Source of the DNA: Methanomassiliicoccaceae archaeon UBA537
Lineage (GTDB): Archaea > Thermoplasmatota > Thermoplasmata > Methanomassiliicoccales > Methanomethylophilaceae
DNA length: 5,602 nucleotides
Direction: 5' to 3'
Assembly (NCBI GenBank): GCA_002504495.1
Contig: DATC01000035.1
Coordinates: 2,783 to 8,384, forward strand
In this document: piece after piece, positions 1-5,602 of the stretch
Position numbering within the stretch: the first letter of the stretch is position 1
Layout: every line of letters starts with the position of its first letter
Notes under the pieces: generated by a model
What the model saw: only the letters and a program-made list of their open reading frames with translations
Databases searched by the model: none
Told to the model about the DNA's origin: nothing
Position numbers and translations under genes: made by a program

Positions 1-611
1 GGGACGTGGCTGGGGACTTCTACAGCATCGTGGACATGGGCGACGGAAGGACGGGCATCGTCATCGCAGACGTCTCCGACAAGGGCATACCCGCGGCCAT
101 GTTCATGATGAAGGCGAAGACCCTGATAGACGAGAGGCTGGCGGAAGGCATGGGGCCGGCGGAGTGCCTCACAGAGGTGAACGAGGTCCTCATGAGGGAC
201 AACGAGTCATGCATGTTCGTCACGGTGCTCATCATCGTCCGCGACGGCGGAGGCCATCTCCGCATCGCATCCGCCGGACACCCGTATCCCCTCCTTAGGA
301 GGAAAGGCGAAGTGAGCGAGATCCCTGCGGAGAGAGGACCCATGCTGGGCCTTATGCCACATATCTACGAGGAGACCGGTTTCGATATGGAAGCGGACGA
401 CATGATGCTCATGTTCACCGACGGCGCCACGGACTGCGAGGACCTGAGGAGGGACCAGTTCGGCATGGAGAGGCTGAAGGCCTGCCTGGCGGAATCCGGG
501 GACGATGCCTGCGAGCGCATCGCCGACCGTCTCGCCGAGTTCTCCAAAGGCGCCGATCTGGCCGACGACGTCACTCTGGTCTCTGTCGGGTTTCCGGACC
601 TAACTACTTAA
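1..611 (+). CDS. SpoIIE/RsbU-type PP2C serine phosphatase, 5' partial
   Basis: This is the C-terminal part of a PP2C-like phosphatase of the SpoIIE/RsbU family. In partner-switching systems such enzymes remove phosphate from a serine of a STAS protein. The reading frame is already open at base 3 (Asp-Val-Ala-Gly-Asp-Phe-Tyr), so the GTG at 6 is an internal valine and the true start lies upstream, probably after a sensor domain. Metal-binding landmarks are present in order: the Asp of GDFY (15-17), the Asp of ADVSDKG (69-71), SAGHPYPLL (about 271-297), the Asp of FTDGATD (420-422), and the closing DDVTLV (564-581). The catalytic core therefore looks intact, apart from the first few residues outside the window. 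The usual DVSGKG reads DVSDKG here. The STAS gene follows after 23 nt and is the likely substrate. The family call is firm; the substrate is inferred from context. Confidence 0.92.
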   Translation, partial: DVAGDFYSIVDMGDGRTGIVIADVSDKGIPAAMFMMKAKTLIDERLAEGMGPAECLTEVNEVLMRDNESCMFVTVLIIVRDGGGHLRIASAGHPYPLLRRKGEVSEIPAERGPMLGLMPHIYEETGFDMEADDMMLMFTDGATDCEDLRRDQFGMERLKACLAESGDDACERIADRLAEFSKGADLADDVTLVSVGFPDLTT

Positions 612-614
612 ACT
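604..614 (+). promoter_or_regulatory. Possible archaeal TATA-like box for a leaderless STAS transcript
   Basis: The short gap between the phosphatase and STAS genes contains CTACTTAAACT, overlapping the phosphatase stop codon. Its TTAAA core (608-612) is centred about 25 nt before the ATG at 635. That is the distance expected between an archaeal TATA box and a transcription start at the A of the ATG. No Shine-Dalgarno sequence is seen in the 23-nt gap, which fits leaderless translation. In an archaeal host this could start a second transcript within the cluster. It is one AT-rich motif in a GC-rich region and may be chance. Confidence 0.3.
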
Positions 615-634
615 GCTTCGCACGATTCTACTAC

Positions 635-925
635 ATGGATGTCAAGATCACTGGCGACGGCAAGGCCGTCGTCATCACCGTCAGCGGCAGGCTGAACACC
701 ACCACCGCTCCAGACTTCAATGCGACCGTCGAAGGCCCTGTCGGGAAAGCGGATGACGTTACATTGGACCTCCGCGATCTCGATTTCATCTCCAGCGCCG
801 GGATCAGGTCGATCATGACGATCAGGTCGAAGAAGGGAGCCGGGAACGTCCACATCGTCAACGCCGCGGGACTCGTCAGAGAGGTCTTCGAGGTATCGGG
901 CATATCCGCCATACTGGAGAACTGA
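635..925 (+). CDS. STAS-domain protein, anti-sigma-factor-antagonist type (SpoIIAA/RsbV-like)
   Basis: This is a complete 96-residue protein consisting of a single STAS domain, the usual size for SpoIIAA/RsbV. These cytoplasmic proteins bind an RsbW/SpoIIAB-type partner when unphosphorylated and let go when a serine is phosphorylated. Visible features are an N-terminal strand with VVITVSGRLNTTTAPDF (12-28), the hydrophobic strand VTLDLRDLDF (42-51) and the phosphorylation loop ISSAGIRSI (52-60). Aligned with the DSSG loop of SpoIIAA, Ser54 falls at the phosphorylated position, flanked by Ser53 in place of Asp and Ala55 in place of Ser. The gene lies between a PP2C phosphatase and an RsbW-like ATPase fusion, the two expected partners. 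The ATG at 635 fits the domain start, though no ribosome binding site precedes it. The next gene begins 2 nt after the stop. Confidence 0.92.
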   Translation: MDVKITGDGKAVVITVSGRLNTTTAPDFNATVEGPVGKADDVTLDLRDLDFISSAGIRSIMTIRSKKGAGNVHIVNAAGLVREVFEVSGISAILEN

Positions 926-927
926 CG

Positions 928-2355
928 ATGGATCTCATCCGCATGTCCGTCAGGGCCGAGAACCGCTCGATCCCTGCGGTCGAGCAGGCCGTGAGGTACT
1001 ACGGAGGCCTCAACGGCCTCGGAGAGAACGACACAGAGAGATTCCTGGTCACTGTAGAGGAGGCTCTGTCCCAGGTCATAGAGTACGGATTCCCGGGGAA
1101 GCCGGACTCCATGTTCGACGTCACCCTGGGGATAGACGGACTGGATCTGACTGTGACGATAGCCGACAAGGGGATCCCATATGACTACGACTCCCTCGAA
1201 GGATCGGAGGAGTCCAGACTGTCCGTCATGCTGCTCAAGGGCTTCGCCGACGGCGCCTCCCTGTCCATCCTCGGATCGGAAGGAAGGAGACAGGTTCTCA
1301 GGAAGCACCTCACGGCCATGCCGGAGTACGAGCGGACCGAGCCCCTCGCCGCGGCTCCCGACTCCTGCCCGTTCTCGCCGGAGGACTTCGATGTGCACCC
1401 TCTGAGAAGAGAGGAGGCGATCGAGGTGGCCCAGTGCATCTACGACGAGTTCGGATACACGTACCCCCACGAGCTCGTGTACCATCCGGAGGGATTCTTC
1501 AAGGCGACGGAGCGCGGGAAGTGCGTGTCGTATGTCGCGACGGCGCCGGACGGAGAGGTCGCGGGCCATGTGGCCTTAGTGGCCAGCCCGTCCCTCCGCG
1601 GAACCATGGAGCTGTGCATGGGCGTCGTCCGCAGGAAGTACAGGAAGTGCTCCATAATGTCCAATCTGACCGTCGCCGCCATGGAGAGAGCGACCGGCAT
1701 GGGACTCAGATCGGTCAACGCCATGCCCGTCGCGTACCACCCGTTCACCCAGAAGGTCTGCAACAGACAGGGGATGCATCCCTTCGGATACTCCTTCAAC
1801 CGTCTGAACGGGGACCTGTCCACATCCTACGAGCAGGGATCCCGCGGAAGCCTGGCCCTGAGCGCGATCCTGCTGTCGGACGAGCACAGGACGATCCATG
1901 CGAGACGCGATGCCATCGGCATCGTGAGATACGTCGTCGATGCGGGCGGACTGGACAGGGACGTGCGCGAGGTCGAAGGGCCGGTCTCGCCGGAAGGCGA
2001 AGGGGAGATGACGATGGAGGCCGACGCCAGGATGGGCTTCGGAAGGATCGTCGTCAGGAGGACTGGAGAGGACGTCCGCCCCAGCCTCCGCGCGATGGAC
2101 CGCGGGCTATGCGAGCAGAGGTGCGAGGTCATCGAGATGCTGATAGCCGCGAACGAGGAATCCTCCGTCGCAGCGTACGACGAGGCCGTCTCCCTCGGAT
2201 ACTTCTGCACCGGGATCTTCTGCGGATGCGACGACACCGACTGGCTGCTCATGGAGAAGCTCGTGTTCTCGTCGGTGGACTTCGGATGTCTCGAGACCGT
2301 GGAACCGTACACCGGGCTCCTGGAGCTCGTGGAGGAGGTGATCCCCGATGAATGA
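928..2355 (+). CDS. RsbW/SpoIIAB-like ATPase domain fused to GNAT acetyltransferase-like region
   Basis: This 475-residue protein has at least two parts. Residues about 1-130 resemble the GHKL ATPase fold of anti-sigma kinases: an N-box helix VEEALSQVIEYGF (43-55), a D-box IADKGIP (78-84, Asp80 and Gly82), and a closing helix and strand ending in VLRKHL. Two features are eroded. Gln49 replaces the Mg-binding Asn, and the GxG lid reads Arg97-Leu-Ser99, so kinase activity is doubtful. Residues about 155-290 look like a GNAT fold: YDEFGYTYPHELVYHPE (172-188), MGVVRRKYRKCSIMSNL (231-247) with the acetyl-CoA loop also atypical, and YHPFTQ (270-275). Residues about 320-475 form a further region I cannot assign firmly, containing LGYFCTGIF (423-431); it may be a second GNAT-like lobe. 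GGAG (916-919) lies 8 nt before the ATG. The ATPase part probably binds the STAS protein. What the GNAT part modifies, if anything, is unknown. Confidence 0.82.
   Translation: MDLIRMSVRAENRSIPAVEQAVRYYGGLNGLGENDTERFLVTVEEALSQVIEYGFPGKPDSMFDVTLGIDGLDLTVTIADKGIPYDYDSLEGSEESRLSVMLLKGFADGASLSILGSEGRRQVLRKHLTAMPEYERTEPLAAAPDSCPFSPEDFDVHPLRREEAIEVAQCIYDEFGYTYPHELVYHPEGFFKATERGKCVSYVATAPDGEVAGHVALVASPSLRGTMELCMGVVRRKYRKCSIMSNLTVAAMERATGMGLRSVNAMPVAYHPFTQKVCNRQGMHPFGYSFNRLNGDLSTSYEQGSRGSLALSAILLSDEHRTIHARRDAIGIVRYVVDAGGLDRDVREVEGPVSPEGEGEMTMEADARMGFGRIVVRRTGEDVRPSLRAMDRGLCEQRCEVIEMLIAANEESSVAAYDEAVSLGYFCTGIFCGCDDTDWLLMEKLVFSSVDFGCLETVEPYTGLLELVEEVIPDE
2333..2344 (+). promoter_or_regulatory. Very strong Shine-Dalgarno sequence for the LuxE-like gene
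   Basis: AGGAGGTGATCC is a full 12-nt complement of the conserved 3' end of 16S rRNA (GGATCACCTCCT). The GGAGG core sits 9 nt before the ATG at 2348. The motif lies inside the last codons of the upstream gene (Glu-Glu-Val-Ile-Pro), which fixes the LuxE-like start and points to strong, coupled translation. Confidence 0.85.
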
Positions 2356-3529
2356 TCCCGACTACCACATCCGCAGGCTCGGCTCCCCCGATCCCGTCCT
2401 CCCGAAGGAGCTCGATGCCGTCCAGCGCCTGTGGGCGCACGATGACCCGTTCGACATCGAAGGCACCGACCAGGTTTTCGCGGAGGCCATGAGGCAGATC
2501 GTGGCCTGGCATTCCTCCCGCTGCGCGTACTACGCCGACTGGCTGACGAGGAACTCCTTCGAGCCTTCCATGATAAGAGACGTCGAGGACATCGCCAGGA
2601 TACCGTTCCTCCATGCCAACTTCTACAAGACGCACACCATCAAGTCCCGTCCCGACGACGAGTACGTGATGACGCTCACATCCTCGGGAACCACCGGGCA
2701 GAAGACGCAGATGTTCTTCGACGAATGGAGCATGAACGCGTCCGACAAGTCCGCGGACACGCAGTTCGCGTACTACGGGCGCATCACCGATGTGCCGTCC
2801 GACTTCATGATGTACTCCTACGAACCGGCTCCGGGAGTGAACACCGGAACGCTGCGCACCAGGCAGATGATGCGCCGCTACGCCCCCGAGCACGACCTCG
2901 AATACGCTCTCAAATTCGACGGGAGGAGCCAGCAGTTCGACCTCTTCGGCAGCATCGCCGCCCTCAGGAGGTTCGAGAAGGACGGATGCCCCGTGAGGAT
3001 CCTCGGATTCCCGGCGTTCCTCTACTTCACGCTGGAGAGGATGAGGGAGATGGGATACCCTCCGCTGAAGCTGAACAGGGACTCGCTCGTGATGATGGGC
3101 GGCGGATGGAAGGGCTTCGCAGACAGGCAGCTCTCCCCGGAGGAGTTCAGAGAATACGTGGAGGAGAGGCTCGGCCTCCCGCACACGTGCTGCCATGAAA
3201 CCTACGGGGCGGTGGAGCACGGCGTCGCGTACACGGACTGCGACCGCCATCACCTGCATGTCCCGATATACAGCCGCGTGATAATCCGCGACCCGGTCAC
3301 GCTGGAACCCGTGGAGGACGAGGAGAGGGGATTCATGAACGTGGTGTCGCCGATGAACACCGGCGTCCCCGTCCCCAGCCTGCTCCTCGGAGACATGGCT
3401 GTGAAGCATCCTGCCGGATCCTGCGGATGCGGGAACGACGCCCCGTGGTTCGAGATCCTCGGCAGGGCGGGCACGAGCAGGAACAGGAGCTGCGCCATCG
3501 CGGCCGCCGAGATACTGAGGAGGAGATGA
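2348..3529 (+). CDS. LuxE-family acyl-protein synthetase
   Basis: This complete 393-residue protein matches the LuxE family, which is usually a little shorter at about 370-380 residues. LuxE activates a carboxylic acid with ATP to an acyl-adenylate, moves the acyl group to its own cysteine, and passes it to the LuxC reductase. Motifs in order are the AMP-binding loop LTSSGTTGQKTQM (110-122), the LuxE signature MMGGGWKGF (249-257), YGAVEHG (286-292) with the expected glutamate, LLLGDMAV about residue 350, CGCG (359-362), and GRAG followed by RNRSCA. Cys382, 12 residues from the C-terminus, fits the acyl-accepting cysteine known near the end of bacterial LuxE. The start overlaps the previous gene by 8 nt, and a LuxC-like gene follows after 1 nt, so a complex is likely. 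No luciferase genes are visible, and archaeal membranes lack fatty acyl lipids, so the substrate may not be a fatty acid. PaaK-type ligases are related but lack the GGGWK motif. Confidence 0.93.
   Translation: MNDPDYHIRRLGSPDPVLPKELDAVQRLWAHDDPFDIEGTDQVFAEAMRQIVAWHSSRCAYYADWLTRNSFEPSMIRDVEDIARIPFLHANFYKTHTIKSRPDDEYVMTLTSSGTTGQKTQMFFDEWSMNASDKSADTQFAYYGRITDVPSDFMMYSYEPAPGVNTGTLRTRQMMRRYAPEHDLEYALKFDGRSQQFDLFGSIAALRRFEKDGCPVRILGFPAFLYFTLERMREMGYPPLKLNRDSLVMMGGGWKGFADRQLSPEEFREYVEERLGLPHTCCHETYGAVEHGVAYTDCDRHHLHVPIYSRVIIRDPVTLEPVEDEERGFMNVVSPMNTGVPVPSLLLGDMAVKHPAGSCGCGNDAPWFEILGRAGTSRNRSCAIAAAEILRRR
3519..3523 (+). promoter_or_regulatory. Ribosome binding site of the LuxC fusion gene
   Basis: GGAGG, within the last codons of the LuxE-like gene, lies 7 nt before the ATG at 3531. 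It supports that start over the out-of-frame ATG at 3526, which overlaps the LuxE stop codon. The next in-frame Met after 3531 is residue 17 and has no comparable site. Confidence 0.75.
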
Positions 3530-3530
3530 G

Positions 3531-5602
3531 ATGTCGCACATATGGAAGGGGAGGAGGACCGAGACCCTGGACGGGCTCATGGAGGGGCTCGACGGGGAGA
3601 TCGAGAGGACCCTCGACACGACGCTGAGGACCTCCGACGTGCTCGACGCCTGCGATTCGCTCTCCAGGGATATCCGTGCAGGAAGATGCGGAGACCTGAG
3701 GGAGGCCCTCGTGAGGGACGGCACGGAGGATCCGGACGCCGTGATGGCCGCTCTGGCCGATGGCATATCCCGCGAGGCTCTCACGATGAAGCTGATCGCC
3801 GAGCTCGGAACCGACGAGCCGTTCGAGATCCGCCGTGTAGACATGCGCAGGCAGCACTTCGAAGGATGGGCGCCCGTAGGGGTCCTGTTCCATATCACCG
3901 CGGGGAACTCCCCCATAGTGGCTCCGATGGCCGCCGTGGAGGGACTTCTGTCAGGGAACATAAACATACTGAAGGTCGCAGGGAACCTGGGCGAGTTCGC
4001 CACCGAGGTCCTGCTCCGCCTGTGCAGGGCGCCGTCCATCGCCGACCGCATCTACATGCTCCGCATCCGCTCGTCGCAGAAGGAGCTCATGAGGGCGCTC
4101 ATGGACCGCGCCGACTGCATCAGCGCATGGGGAGGAGAGGAGGCCATAGAGGCCATCCGCAAGGAGGCTCCCAGAGGCACCCCCGTGGTGGAATGGGGGC
4201 ACAAGATCAGCTTCGCCTACGTCACGCCGTCATGCTTCGACATGGATACGGCCAGGATGCTGGCGAGGAGCATCTGCCGCAACGAGCAGCAGTCGTGCTC
4301 CAGCCCGCAGTGCGTTCTCCTCGACACCTGCTCGAGAGAGGAAGTCGACAGGATGGCGGCGCTTCTCTCCGAGGCCCTGGACGAGGCCAGGGAGACGCTT
4401 CCGCGGATAGCTCCCGACGCCGCCGAATCCGCCGAGATCGCGACCGTCAAGGAGCTCCACCGCAGCGACCTGTACTTCAACGACGGCGATGTCGTCGAGG
4501 ATCCGCAGCACACGTACCGGATACTGGTCAGCTACGGGACCAAGTTCATGCCCTCTCCTCTCTTCAGGACCGTATGGCTGTCGCCTCTGGAACGCGGAGG
4601 ACTCACCTCCGGACTCAGAGGGATGCGCAGGTATCTGCAGACATGCGGCCTCGCCTGCACCCTGGACGAGCTGGAGGAGGTCTCCTCCGCCCTGTACCGC
4701 GCCGGCGTGCAGAGGATCACTCCCGTCGGATCGATGAGCGCCAGCTACGCCGGAGAGCCCCATGACGGGGGATTCGCGCTTCCGAAGTTCATGAGACGCG
4801 TGTCCATGCGCATGGACATCCCCATGAACGGCATCGTCGGTCTGAAGGAGCTCAGGGCCCCGGAGCCTTTCGCCGTGGATGGCCCGATCGAAGGCAAGAA
4901 GGACTACCCTCCGGTGCCTGACGACGGCACCCGCGTATTGACCAAGAGCGGAGGAACCACCGGAGCTCCCGTGTTCTGCAGCTACAGCGACAACGACTAC
5001 CGCAGATACATCGTCGAACCGGGCGTCAAGGCCATGATGGCCCTCGGCCTCGATCCCGACAGGGACGTCGTCGCCGATCTGCTGAAGGCGGGCAGCCTCT
5101 ACGGCGGGATGAACTTCTTCATCTCCATATTCGACGGGATGCACATCCGCAATCTGAACATCGGAGGCCTGGACGACGTCCATCAGGTCGCGAACTTCAT
5201 GGTCATCGGAAGGGCGACGGCCGTCATGGGGGCGCCCAGCTACATCGTCAAGGTCTTCCAGGAGAATGAGGAGAAGCTGAAGAGCTACGGGAGGATCAGG
5301 AAGATCTTCTACGGAGGGGAGATGTTCTCCGCCGGACAGGTCCGTTGGCTGAAGGACGAGTTCGGAATAGAGAGCATACAGTCGATGCTCTACGGAGCGA
5401 ACGAGACCGGCACGATGGGCTACTGCTGCCAATGGTGCGGCAGGAACGAGTTCCACCTGAACAGCGAGATCCAGCACCTGGAGATCGTTAAGGCCGATTC
5501 CGACGAGCCCGTCGGTCCCGGAGAACCGGGGAGACTGATATTCACGGGATATCTCAGGGAGAACGGCCGCACCAGCCGGTACGAGATAGGCGACATGGGC
5601 GA
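3531..5602 (+). CDS. LuxC-like acyl-CoA/acyl-protein reductase fused to LuxE/PaaK-type adenylate-forming domain, 3' partial
   Basis: The frame runs from ATG 3531 to the window end with no stop, giving 690 residues of an unfinished protein. Residues 1 to about 430 match LuxC, the NADPH-dependent reductase that turns an activated acyl group into an aldehyde. Its motifs are GWAPVGVLFHITAGNSP (112-128), LLSGNINILK (139-148), DCISAWGGEEA (195-205), EWGHKISF (221-228), NEQQSCSSPQ (251-260) with Cys256 as the likely catalytic thiol, and HDGG (411-414) near the domain end. After a linker (about 430-460) comes an adenylate-forming domain: TKSGGTTGAPV (471-481), YGGEMFS (594-600), YGANETG (621-627), a cysteine cluster YCCQWCG (631-637), and RYEIGDMG (683-690). 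LuxC alone is about 480 residues, so this is a fusion. LuxE and LuxC are adjacent in lux operons, and here a second ligase-like domain is joined to the reductase. It may activate a second acid or hand over an acyl group. The missing C-terminus could hold the rest of the ligase or more domains. Confidence 0.9.
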   Translation, partial: MSHIWKGRRTETLDGLMEGLDGEIERTLDTTLRTSDVLDACDSLSRDIRAGRCGDLREALVRDGTEDPDAVMAALADGISREALTMKLIAELGTDEPFEIRRVDMRRQHFEGWAPVGVLFHITAGNSPIVAPMAAVEGLLSGNINILKVAGNLGEFATEVLLRLCRAPSIADRIYMLRIRSSQKELMRALMDRADCISAWGGEEAIEAIRKEAPRGTPVVEWGHKISFAYVTPSCFDMDTARMLARSICRNEQQSCSSPQCVLLDTCSREEVDRMAALLSEALDEARETLPRIAPDAAESAEIATVKELHRSDLYFNDGDVVEDPQHTYRILVSYGTKFMPSPLFRTVWLSPLERGGLTSGLRGMRRYLQTCGLACTLDELEEVSSALYRAGVQRITPVGSMSASYAGEPHDGGFALPKFMRRVSMRMDIPMNGIVGLKELRAPEPFAVDGPIEGKKDYPPVPDDGTRVLTKSGGTTGAPVFCSYSDNDYRRYIVEPGVKAMMALGLDPDRDVVADLLKAGSLYGGMNFFISIFDGMHIRNLNIGGLDDVHQVANFMVIGRATAVMGAPSYIVKVFQENEEKLKSYGRIRKIFYGGEMFSAGQVRWLKDEFGIESIQSMLYGANETGTMGYCCQWCGRNEFHLNSEIQHLEIVKADSDEPVGPGEPGRLIFTGYLRENGRTSRYEIGDMG

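Noticed and set aside
802..830. Direct repeat GATCAGGTCGA, two copies 18 nt apart
   Set aside because: It encodes the helix residues IRSIMTIRS of the STAS domain and is best explained as coding coincidence; there is no further copy or symmetry suggesting an operator.
631..1569. A 312-codon minus-strand frame across the STAS gene
   Set aside because: The + strand STAS and ATPase genes here have clear motifs and fitting spacing; the antisense product resembles nothing known to me.
1434..2351. A 305-codon + strand frame inside the ATPase-GNAT gene
   Set aside because: Its low-complexity, arginine-rich translation is a frame-shifted shadow of the 928-2355 gene.
2249..4051. A 600-codon open frame on the minus strand
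   Set aside because: It crosses the ends of two well-supported + strand genes with clear family motifs, its translation is rich in Arg, Pro and Ser with no recognisable domain, and such frames are common opposite GC-rich genes.
3542..4765. A 407-codon + strand frame overlapping the LuxC region
   Set aside because: Its translation is mostly Arg, Gly, His and Pro, typical of a shifted frame, while the frame from 3531 gives the LuxC motifs.
4230..5477. A 415-codon open frame on the minus strand
   Set aside because: It lies wholly opposite the LuxC-ligase fusion, which has catalytic motifs throughout; the minus-strand translation shows no family signature.
4920..5602. Coenzyme F390 synthetase as identity of the second ligase-like domain
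   Set aside because: Methanogen F390 synthetases are PaaK-like, but the direct fusion to a LuxC reductase argues for acid activation linked to reduction; the motifs alone do not identify the substrate.
2348..5602. A bioluminescence operon
   Set aside because: No luxA/luxB luciferase or luxD thioesterase is visible, and LuxE/LuxC relatives occur in non-luminous organisms.

Overview
The window is GC-rich and carries one tightly packed block of genes, all on the + strand, with no RNA gene, mobile element or CRISPR array visible. Arginine is often written AGG/AGA, glycine is often GGA, one Shine-Dalgarno sequence is very strong, and another gene lacks one but has a TTAAA box about 25 nt upstream. 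Together these suggest an archaeon, possibly a methanogen of the Thermoplasmatota (Methanomassiliicoccales). This is an impression from codon use and gene style, at about even confidence. A GC-rich anaerobic bacterium remains possible.

The left part (1-2355) is a partner-switching signalling module. It holds the C-terminal end of a SpoIIE/RsbU-type PP2C phosphatase (1-611), a small STAS-domain protein of the anti-sigma-factor-antagonist type (635-925), and a long fusion protein (928-2355). The fusion starts with an RsbW/SpoIIAB-like ATPase domain and continues into a GNAT acetyltransferase-like region. Several nucleotide-binding residues of the ATPase domain look degenerate.

The right part (2348-5602) resembles the enzymes that make aldehydes for bacterial luminescence, without luciferase. 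It has a LuxE-family acyl-protein synthetase (2348-3529) and a large protein (3531 to beyond the window end). The large protein has a complete LuxC-like acyl-CoA reductase domain fused to a second adenylate-forming domain of the LuxE/PaaK type. That frame never closes in the window, so its length is unknown.

Spacing is 23, 2, -8 and 1 nt between successive genes. The last four genes look like one transcript, with translation of the LuxE-like gene coupled to the gene before it. The working model is that the phosphatase and STAS protein relay a signal to the ATPase-GNAT fusion, which then controls or modifies the acid-activating and acyl-reducing enzymes. No sigma factor is visible, so the switch may act directly on an enzyme. 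The acid substrate cannot be read from the sequence.
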